Source of the DNA: Eretmocerus hayati
Taxonomy: Eukaryota; Arthropoda; Insecta; Hymenoptera; Aphelinidae
Assembly: GCA_029851415.1 (NCBI GenBank)
Contig: CM056743.1
Location: 12,392,727-12,456,726, forward strand
Length of the DNA: 64,000 nt
Direction of reading: 5' to 3'
The notes under the pieces are model-generated. The model did not search any database. It saw only the letters and a program-made list of their open reading frames with translations, and had not been told where the DNA came from. Both the position numbers and the translations under genes were made by a program. Positions 55,351 to 64,000 of the stretch are shown here, in pieces. Each line of letters starts with the position of its first letter. The first letter of the stretch is position 1.

Positions 55351-56520
55351 CTACGCCATTCTTGGATTCCTACTCGGGTACTCGATAGTGACGGGTAAGA
55401 GATTTGAGTCTTCCCTTGCTGAACCTGGCCATCCCCACGGGTTAAATCTGATCCCTAGTACTAGGATGACTTAAGTGATTCGGTCACCATACCACAAACC
55501 CAAGTCAAGTGTGTCCAGTGGTCGAAAGTTCAAACAATATTCTAGGGCTGGGAACTCCGCTAGCTATGTAATCACAATCCTCGATAACCGATTGGACTAC
55601 ACATCTTTCTAACTGTCTACGTCGGAAGCGCGATTTTCGACTCGTCCTCGCTACGCGAGGTTTCGTCTAAAGTCGCGCTTCCGACGTAGCACAGCTAGAA
55701 AATGTCGTTTGCGACTCGTGCTGCGCACTCGTCACATAATATACTATTTAGGGTGAATCTAGAGAAGGGTGATGACAGCGAGGAAATTCAAGCATTGAAT
55801 CTCTATTCTGGCCATTTTCACAAGCAGGATCTGATCTCATGTATCGAGAATCATGGTAACCATACAACAGCCCAGAATGAATACGAGATCCAATCGCCTA
55901 AGATCGGGAGATATCCCAGGTCGTTTGATTCTGAGATCTTCGCTCTGTGATCGAAAATGTCGAGATTGAGTCGATTCTCATAGATTGACGAGCGTGAATC
56001 TACCACTCTATAGTGGCGGGTAGGAGATTTGATCGTTCCCTTGCTGAATCTGGACATCCCAACCGATGAAATCTGATCCCAAGTCATAGAATGACTCACA
56101 TCAGATTCATCCCATTATGTTAGTTCGGAGCGCTCCGACCAGCACATTCGAATAAACCGGTTATCTGTCACCATACCTCGAGGGTAAGCCAAGTGTGTTT
56201 GGTGGTAGAGAGATCAAACTATATTCTAGGGATTGAAACTACGATCCTCCAGCTATGTGATCACAATTCTTGATATTGGAATAGACTGCAAATCTTTTCG
56301 GGCGTGAATCTACGAGAGGGCTGTGATTGCAAGGAGATTTGAGAGTTCAATCTCTATCCTGGCCAATTTTACTGGCAGGATTTCATCTCATCCTGCGAGA
56401 ATCATGACTACCATGCAACAACCGAGGCTGGAGAATGATTTCATAGCAGCTGAATCCGGTGATGATTCAGGGAGTATGATCTTGATATCTCTGCTCTGTG
56501 ATCAAAAAATTTGGGAAGGA
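55350..56520 (+). repeat. Alternating two-unit repeat array
   Basis: Unit Y (TAGTG.CGGGTA.GAGATTTGA, then CCCTTGCTGAA.CTGG, GGTCACCATACC and AGCTATGT.ATCACAAT) occurs at about 55,380-55,610 and 56,005-56,300. Unit X (GTGAATCTA.AGA.GG, then TTCAATCTCTATCCTGGCCA and GAGAATCATG) occurs at about 55,750-55,950 and 56,300-56,515. Divergence is considerable. Inverted relatives lie at 58.14-58.97 kb. Confidence 0.6.
55612..55750. repeat. Palindrome inserted in the repeat array
   Basis: CTACGTCGGAAGCGCGA pairs with TCGCGCTTCCGACGTAG around a CCTCGCTACGCGAGG centre (55,648-55,662). The right edge has AATATACTATTT, as in the palindromic family at 1.4, 7.9 and 17.9 kb. Confidence 0.65.
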
Positions 56521-56579
56521 GTTAGGGAGATTCTAGAGTTTTTTTATCACAGAGCTAAATACGCTGCTAAAAGAGATTA

Positions 56580-58140
56580 GCAGAATGCTTTCTCTTAGCG
56601 GAATAGTTTCAGAGCTTCACTCGGATTGATGAGAAATTTGGGGAACTGATCAAATTCCGAAACCATGATTGAAATTCCCACAGAATAGTTTCATTTCCCC
56701 TGTGGTCCAATCCATTTCAGACGCAACTCATACTCAGAAGTAGATATGAGAAAAAATTGATTTCAGATCAAATTTTGATTGTACATCTTGATTTGTTTTC
56801 TCGAGAAAAACTTTTAGGGTGATTGAGATGATCTAGACTCTAGTTTTACAAGTGAAAACAATCGTTTGGTTGAGGCGGGGTTTTGATACAGCTGGTTTAT
56901 AGGTAGATGATGAAAATGGAGTTCTTGGAGGAAATTTCGATTCTTGAAGTGAAAATTGGATTTGAATCAGACTTAAACGTAGTTGAATCAAATTTAGTTT
57001 CAACCAATTGATGTGGGATGCTGGAAAAGTATCTCTCTAGTTCATTAAAAGGTGAATAGATTAGTTGTAGAGAGAAATACGAGCAAAAAATTAATTTTGG
57101 ACCAAATTTCTTTTTCATATTCTGAGCTATTTTTATAAGATTCCCTTTTAGGGGAATTCAGATGACCTACACTTGTGTTTTATGTGCAAGGTATATCGCC
57201 TGGTAAAAACGAAATTTTGATATAGTTGTCGTAAAGATGATAGAAATGGAATATTTTCGAAAAATTTGGATTTTTCGAGAATAAATTTGATTTTGAGTGT
57301 ACCGAAACAAATTTTGAAAAAATTCGGTATCAACCAATCGATTTAGGATGACGAAGAAGTATCAGCTTAGTTTATTAAAATTTGAATGGGTCGGTTTGAG
57401 GGGAAGATATGAGGAAAGTATGAATATTGAAAAAAATATTCTTGTATAATTTGAGTTATTTTTTCGAGGAAGGTAGTTAGGGCGATTTGGGCTATCTAAA
57501 CTGAGGTTTTCTTAGCAGTGTCTGTAATTTGGTCGAGACGGAATTTTGATACATTTGGTTTCAATATGCTCAAAGTGAAGTTTTCCTTGAAAATTTTCGT
57601 TTTTTCTAAAAATTAAGGGTTGTGGAGATTAAATGGAATTTTGGTATTAACCAATCGATGGATTAAGCCAAAAAAACCATAGCCTAGGTAACCCAAATTG
57701 CCGTAAGATCAAGTTAGAAAGAGATATTTCACTATAAAAGCGGACAATTTTAGCCAATTTACCTCAAATACGTCTAAATCAAATTCAATTGGGAGAGGAG
57801 AGCAGCCAAATCACTGGTCTCATCTCTGAATGATTCTCTACAACTTGTAGAAAGGCAAAAATCGATAGAGTAGAGTGTAGGAGAGAAAGCGTGGCGCAAA
57901 AAAAAAACAACATACATACACACACACAGACACATGCAAAGGGACGGAGAGATGAGTCCCTGGGAGGTTTTGAAGGTTTTTAGAAGAGAAAGTGTCACTT
58001 ACAATCGTTAGATTTTGGCGAGAGGAACAAGATGGTTGAAGCATTTTTGTGATAGGAGGAATTTTGTTGAAGAAAATATTGAGTTTAATGGAAAAATTGA
58101 TGAAAAATTTGCTGTGCCGAAAACAAAGCTTTCTCTTTAG
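56580..58140. other. AT-rich stretch with loosely repeated phrases
   Basis: Phrases such as AACCAATCGAT, GGGCGATTTGGG and TTTTGATA(C/T)A recur at roughly 330-bp steps (about 56,880-57,100, 57,200-57,420 and 57,530-57,680), suggesting an ancient tandem repeat. No gene. Confidence 0.35.
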
Positions 58141-58970
58141 AGAAAGCAAAACCAGAATTGCACGTCCTGGGATATCTCCGGATCCCTGGGATATTGGATC
58201 ACGTGTTGATTCTGGACCGTTGTATGGTCATCATGCTTCTCGATACATGAGATCAGATTCTGCTTGTGATAATGCCCAGAATTCAGATTAAACGCTCAAA
58301 TCCCCTTGCAGTCACCGCCCTTTCGTAGATTGACGCCGGAGAACATTCGTAGTCCATTCTGTTATCGAGAGTTGTGATTGCATAGCTAGAGGATCATAGT
58401 TCCTATCCCTAGGATAATGCTCGAACATTCGACCACCAAACACACTTGGCTTAGTCTCGTGGTATGGTGACCGGATAACTTGAATCTTCCTACGACTTGG
58501 AATCAGATTCCATCCGTGGGGATGCTCATATTCAACAAGGAGACACTCGAATTTCCTATCCGTCACCATTGAGTAACAGATTTACGCCTATGGATCTATA
58601 AGAATCGACTCCTCCTCGAGATTTTTCATCACAAAGCTGAGATTCTAGAATCGTACTCCCAAAGACATCAACCGGTCCCGCTGCTATCCAATCACGCTCT
58701 GGCCATGGTCGTGGTATGGTAGTCAAGCTTCTCGCAAGATGGGATGAGATTCTGCGTGTAAAATTGGCCATGATAGGGATTCAGCACTTGGATCTTCTTG
58801 TATACACCACCCTCTCTCAGATTCATGCCCGAAAAGATTTGTGGTATATTCCGTCATCGAGAATTGTGACTACAGCACTAGCGAATCGGAATTCCGATCG
58901 GTAGGATATTGCTCGATCCCTCGGTCAATGAAGATACTTGGCGTATGCTCGTGGTATGGTTTTTGATGCC
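58140..58970 (-). repeat. Inverted counterpart of the two-unit repeat array
   Basis: On the minus strand, units X and Y of the array at 55.35-56.5 kb recur (ACCATACCACGAG, ATCACAACTCTCGATAAC, GGCCAATTTTACACGCAGAA). The two arrays are in opposite orientation about 1.6 kb apart. Confidence 0.55.
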
Positions 58971-59066
58971 ATAATTCGGCCTACAACTCCTGATTAAATC
59001 CTATCTCCGGGAATAATCATTATCAGAAAACTACATCGGAAACACCATCACAGCCGCCCACCAGAA

Positions 59067-59600
59067 CAATACAGTTCTGAGGCTGGGTGATGTGAGATTT
59101 GTGCCCAGTAATTCCGCAATATCAAAGCCCCCCCCCCCCCCCCGACTTTTCCTATTCGATCTAGTTCAACATGCGTCCTTGCTCTTGCAGCCACCCATGC
59201 AACACGATTTGGGAGCTGTGTGATCTCAAATTCGTGCTTAGCGACTCCAAAATACCCCATATACATCACTACTCGACTCCCGAACTTCGCTCTCGATCAA
59301 TTCGTGCCTTCACCCCCGCAACCACCCACGCATTACGATTTGAAGGCAAGGCGATGTGATTTTCGTGTTCAGCGACCTCGAAATACCTCAAAAACACCCT
59401 CCACTTGACTTTTCGAGCTCGATCTTCATAGTCGCTTGCACTCGACCCCGCAGCCTTCCACGCAACATGATCTCGAGATACGGCAATTCGATCTCTATAT
59501 CCTCGAAATATTTGGCAGACGCCAATCTCACGCAATCCAAGATTGATTTTGATTAATTTTGTATAACTCGAATGCAGCCATGCATTATCGGGCACTTTCC
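59067..59600 (+). repeat. Diverged tandem repeat, unit about 130 bp, with poly-C
   Basis: Four units share GATGTGA.TTTCGTG..CAGCGAC, ATACC.CAAA and CGACTTTTC.A.CTCGATC, then CGCA.CC..CCACGCA..A.GATT. The first unit contains a run of about 17 C (59,127-59,143). Confidence 0.6.
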
Positions 59601-61533
59601 ATAAACTATTCAAAGCGCGAGATTCGCGTGATGCGATGGTGCTGGCCAAAAAGCCGCTCGCGCACCATATCTGGACTCTCCAAGATCATGTATTCGTTAC
59701 ATCAAGTTAGCACAGCCTTATAGCCCAGCTCCAGCTTTAGCTGCTACACTTATGATTTCTTTGTCAATCCCGTATTATTACTTCTTTTGCATGCGTGCAT
59801 TTGCTTTCTTCATCGAAGGTTTGAGATAAAATGATTTTATTACAAAAAAGATGACACTTGAGCTACATCAAATTCAAATCGTACATCTCCAATTATCCAA
59901 ATTCGAACGCCGCAGACAAGCTTTTGTTGTTGTTCTAGATAACCTCATAGCCTGCCGTGTATCGGTATTTGTCCAATTAATCCTGAAAAAACTAGCCATT
60001 TTCCATCTTCCAGCCCATTGAACTTTTCGTTCAGAATTTTTCGTTCTGCAACATATTTTTTCCCCGACAAAATTCACCTCAACCCAATATCCTACCTCTT
60101 AGAGCGGGGTCCTTTCAAAATGATAATCAGGGCGTCGAAACCATTCATCATACAATCAATATTTATTGAGTGAGATCAGATTTCTTCCTTTTCGATTCAA
60201 GATGGCTAAATGATGATACATTCGGAGGTAAAAGCTTATTACCTTGATCGGTAGCTCAAAATTTCAAGACTCTAGTGGTTTATTCGATCTGGCAGATTCC
60301 ATCGTTCGCAGCTCTCGGACCACTTTCTTTTACTCAAACAAAAAAAGAATTATATCTCAGGCCCGAGCACTCCGAACAGCCTAAATCGAATTCATCCCAG
60401 CACTCTGCTTCCGTAATTTTATTCGCGCAGATTACGCGCGCAATTATTAAGTATCAGCGGTACATGATTAGATTCTTGCTTCTTTTACCCACTTTTTGAA
60501 TCGAGTAAGTGAGAAACAGCATAGCCTGGAGTCCAGCGTCCTCCAAATGAACACAAAAGTGATGGAAAGAGAGGTTCAATGAGCGTCGTCGTATCACGCT
60601 ACATTTTCATTGCGATGTTTGCTATGGGACGTTAGGTTCAAGCTATCGATCAACGCAAGGTATCTTACAAAACTGTTATATTATTTGGTCCTTGATAAGT
60701 GGGGTTAACTACACTACATTGCGATGGCGCTTGAATGAGTAAATGAGAATGTACAATTGAAAGTGTAAACACTTATGAAAATACGATTAAGTTTTTCTCA
60801 TTTTCATCCTCATTAGAGAAATTCCAATCATGAAGAAATTGACGGGCAGGGATCCGAGAAAATGTATCATGATTATGAAGATTATCAGACTTTTCTCAAA
60901 CTTATAATATTTTTTACCTCGAAAATGCGGCCAAAATTTTGATTGTTGCATGCAGCACAATGAAAATTCATTTCATCAAGATAAGATGCTTCATTGAGAC
61001 ACATCTGTTCACCGCCCATGCTTAGTTTTTTTTTCTTTCTTCAAAAATCCACTGGTTATAGAATTGTTATCAAAGGTTTGATTATTCCCGATCGATTAAT
61101 TCATAATTCAATTAAAGAGCAATTTTTCACGTCCATTTTCCGAAACTGAACCCCAAATCTTCATCACAACAAAAACATTGCAATTCAAAATCAAAACACA
61201 AACATTATCGTCAGACCAACTACAACCATCCATATCTCCAAACAAAAATAAGATATCGAAAAATTCGAGATATGCCAACTTCTCGATTAGCCTGCGGATT
61301 AATAGGAGGGATATTGCTATGCGCCCACGCCCCCTTCATATTGCAGCACGACACCGACATACACAAATATGTTACAGGTGCATCATCAAGAGAGCTTCGC
61401 GCACTCTTCTCTTCTGCTTTTTCTGCTTCTTGCTATACTTCATGGTGTTCGATTCCGGTTTAGATTATTTGAAAACTTCATTTCATTTTTCCACTACACA
61501 GACACTAACACGAATGCATGTCGGAATTTTATC
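59601..61533. other. Non-coding stretch
   Basis: No gene or clear repeat is supported in this AT-rich interval. Confidence 0.3.
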
Positions 61534-61700
61534 TTAAGGGCCTCGACAGAAAGTGCGCATTTGCTCTTTTTCCCCCTTTTTCCCCTGTGGAAGTAGCGCC
61601 ATTGCGCGCCGGTGGCGGCGACTGCAGCTACAGGGCCTATGCTTTACACGGGGGAAAAAGTGGAGAAAAGAGCATTGCGTACTTCCTGTCAAGGCCCTAA
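61534..61700. mobile_element. Small palindromic MITE, about 167 bp
   Basis: The ends TTAAGGGCCTCGACAG and CTGTCAAGGCCCTAA are inverted. Further inside, AAGTGCGCATTTGCTCTTTT pairs with AAAAGAGCATTGCGTACTT, and the arms meet near a GC-rich GCCGGTGGCGGCGACTGC centre. No ORF. Confidence 0.65.
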
Positions 61701-62857
61701 ACAACTGACAAAGAGTTTCTCGTGTAACCCCCACAGTGATTTTTGGATTTAGTGAATATAAGAAGGGCAGGGTATCAAGATTATTGCTAATCGTCGAACA
61801 ATGCCACGAAAAAGCGCTTAGGAAATATTTCCTCAGTCTAATAAAACCTCCCAACACATCTTAAACCTGTAATGAAGTAGTACGACAAGGTTAGGGTCGA
61901 CGAATTCAAAGTATAGTTACGAGGTCACTCATTCTTTTGTTTTTCTTTATTAATAATTCTTTATCAATTTATTCCTTTGGATCGTGAGACTGTCTTATCC
62001 AGAGGATAGTTTGGATCATTGAAAACAATGAAGAAGTTCACGAAAATGTTGAAAGTGCAAATACTTTGATACCTCGTTATTCAAATTGACACAACTGACA
62101 TATTTCAATTTCAATCAAAGAGGATTCACAACATGCCTTGCGGAGTTTAGAGGTTTTTGATTGAGTAGACTACACTTGAGAGCCGTGAAGTGAAAAAAAA
62201 TTATTGACCTCAACGGAGATCAATGCCTAATAGCCCTCCAAAAGTCTATAACAAGATCTTAGGGCTGCAGTCAATCTACTATTGTTTCCAAAGTCCTAGA
62301 ATATGTATTCTTCCCAAGAGACTGAATTCCACATGAATCAGTGGTGTTTTCTTGTGGCCAGCACCATGGATAGATAGCCGTAAGAGCTTCGCAGTATCTG
62401 GAAAATAATAGTGTGATTCAACTATGTTGATGACTGTATCATGAACTCAGTGGGGAAGGTGAGAGGGAGGGAGGGTCATCCACGTATTGTGTGGCATCAA
62501 GAGGCGCGGTAGCGCCTCGCTGGCGAGTATGAGCAGACGAAAAATCGAGCGAGGCGCTGTGCCTATCTATACTTTGAATTGGGGTTCTTTAACCTCACAC
62601 TTTTTTTCTACTTGGATTATTAACCTCTTAACGTTGCTCATAGAGCTCTGCAATGCTTTAGCAAAGCCTTTCTGAAGCGATTCAGAGTTCTGTACAATTG
62701 TTTTCTCAATCCGAGCACTGGACGCGTTTTATTCAGCACCGCGAAATTCATGCCTTCGTTTTACATCTCAGTTCGATTTCTTCAGCCCCGTTCTTCGACT
62801 CGAGAAATATCGAAACGTCTCTACTACATAATTGTTGGGTATGTAAGATATGGTCGA

Positions 62858-62858
<1 letters not shown>
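61701..62858. other. Non-coding stretch left of the (GA)n tract
   Basis: GAGGCGC words recur around 62,499-62,555 (AGAGGCGCGGTAGCGCCTCGC is an imperfect small palindrome). No gene is recognised. Confidence 0.3.
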
Positions 62859-62920
<62 letters not shown>

Positions 62921-62950
62921 AGAGAGATGGAGAGAGAGAGAGAGAGAGAG
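62859..62950 (+). repeat. (GA)n microsatellite, 5' flank of LINE copy G
   Basis: About 90 bp of GA repeats with three ATGG interruptions. The LINE joint follows directly. Confidence 0.95.
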
Positions 62951-63700
62951 AAGGAAAAGAGGCGCGCACTTCTCAACACCGTCACTACCTCCATCATGCT
63001 GTACGGTGCACCCGTGTGGGGGAAGAGAGTAGAGAAGACCATCATCGAGAAGAGAATGGGGCCTGTCCACCGAAGAGCGGCCCTGAGGAGTATCCGTGCC
63101 TACCGCACTGTGTCAGGAGATGCGGCTTACGTATTGGCGAGTACTCCGCCCATCCACTTGCTCGTCGCGGAGCGAGTGAGGATCTGGGACCGCCAGAAAG
63201 TGATCGGAGCCGAACGAGTACTCACTCCGACGATAAAGGAGATCATCCGCGACAACGAGAAGGAAACCACCCTTGAGCATTGGCAAACTGAGTGGGATTC
63301 GCCATTTGCAAACGGCAGATGGACGCACCGGCTGATCCGTGACGTAGCCAAGTGGGCGGAACGCACCCACGGAGAGATGGACTACTGGACGACGCAGGCA
63401 CTGAGGATCATGGTTGCTTCGGTTCCTATCTTACCAGGTTCAAGAAGAGGACGACCCCAGCATGCTCACGCGGTGCCGGGGCCGGATTGGTAAGTTGGTG
63501 GATCTCTCCCTTGTCCAATGGCCGGCGCCAACGGAGAAGGAAGAGAGGGTTTACCCGGTTCGGATGGCCGTATCGATGCGGATTCCAGCCCGGGACTGTT
63601 GGGGAGGTGCTGGCCAGCCGTGTTTGGCTGACCGGTGCCTCTCGTTCGTACGTCGCAGCGTATTTGCCCTACAACCACCTTAAAAAAAAAAAAAAAAAAA
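62951..63700 (+). pseudogene. R1-type LINE fragment, copy G, with internal deletion
   Basis: The plus-strand copy begins at (GA)n with AAGGAAAAGAGGCGCGC and reads RRALLNTVTTSIMLYGAPVW through WTHRLIRDVAKWAERTHGEM and FKKRTTPAC. At about 63,457 it jumps into the 3' UTR (CTCACGCGGTGCCGGGG), skipping the CCHC block and the ORF end. The 3' UTR ends CAACCACCT with a 19-nt A tail, followed by (GA)n. Both edges are thus GA repeats. Confidence 0.88.
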
Positions 63701-64000
63701 GAGAGAGAGAGAGAGAGAAGCGCGTGCCCACGGAGAGATGGACTCCCACGGAGAGATGGACTACTGGACGACGCAGGCACTGAGCGGTCATGGTTGCTTC
63801 GGTTCCTATCTAACCAGGTTCAAGAAGAGGACGACCCCAGCATGTCAGCCATGCGGGGACGAATGGGATGACGCCGAACATGCCCTGTTCAAGTGCAGCG
63901 ACACCCGGAGAGAGCGCGCCGAGCTGTATGAATGGCTGGGTGCTCAACTAACACCTGAGAATCTCGTCCCGTACTTGCTCCGCAACCAGGAGACATGGGA
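63701..64000 (+). pseudogene. R1-type LINE fragment, copy H, runs off the window
   Basis: After (GA)9 the next copy starts with a duplicated CACGGAGAGATGGACT word (63,729 and 63,749). It reads DYWTTQAL, then GCFGSYLTRFKKRTTPAC and the CCHC block, and LTPEN..PYLLRNQETW at the window edge. It is head-to-tail with copy G. Confidence 0.85.

Noticed and set aside
62750..62969. ER-repeat protein encoded by the (GA)n tract
   Set aside because: The frame exists only because GA repeats lack stop codons; it fuses microsatellite to a LINE fragment.

Overview
This window is eukaryotic nuclear DNA, almost certainly from an arthropod and most likely an insect. The evidence is a multi-exon ABCC transporter with GT/AG introns, R1-type LINEs with a C-terminal CCHC motif, a Penelope-like element, a Ty3/gypsy element, TTAA-flanked short elements and a MATH-BTB (TDPOZ-type) gene. 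I cannot name the species. Most of the window is transposable elements (TEs) and repeats. The only host gene that looks intact is the 3' half of the transporter.

Layout. 1-1.95 kb: palindromic repeats and G-rich hairpins. 1.96-4.1 kb: last five exons of an ABCC4/MRP4-like transporter (+). 5-8 kb: inverted repeats, a composite minisatellite and a poly-C tract. 8.5-10.1 kb: two LINE fragments (-). 11.7-14.06 kb: a split Penelope-like element (-) with a hammerhead-like motif. 14.05-16.6 kb: ORF1 and endonuclease remains of another LINE (-). 17.9-19.6 kb: palindromes and a 465-bp tandem duplication. 20.5-27.6 kb: a DNA transposon with 375-bp terminal inverted repeats (TIRs) and an 809-aa transposase with a RAG1/Transib-like core. 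A 2.46-kb foldback element sits in its left TIR, and a 592-bp TTAA element sits inside the foldback. 27.6-39.1 kb: a MATH-BTB pseudogene (-) split by a 10.5-kb Ty3/gypsy element (28,176-38,722). 39.1-44.4 kb: a solo LTR of a related family (4-bp flanking repeats ACTT), split by three LINE fragments that all abut its (TC)n tract. 44.6-45.9 kb: retroelement debris, possibly BEL/Pao. 46.8-51.7 kb: three short palindromic or TTAA elements and a tandem repeat. 52.35-54.35 kb: a decaying multi-exon gene. 55.3-59.6 kb: local repeat arrays. 62.86-64 kb: two more LINE copies set in (GA)n.

The TE layers can be read as a history. A MATH-BTB gene was hit by a DNA transposon near its C-terminus and by a Ty3/gypsy element at the end of its MATH domain. 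The transposon was then hit by a foldback, and the foldback by a TTAA element. Next door, a solo LTR supplied a (TC)n tract that received several LINE copies. All the R1-type LINE fragments whose ends I can read abut (GA)n/(TC)n, which suggests microsatellite-directed insertion. The other leading observation is the transposase with RAG1-like catalytic and zinc spacing, whose TIR begins CACGGTG followed by 23 bp and an A-rich nonamer.
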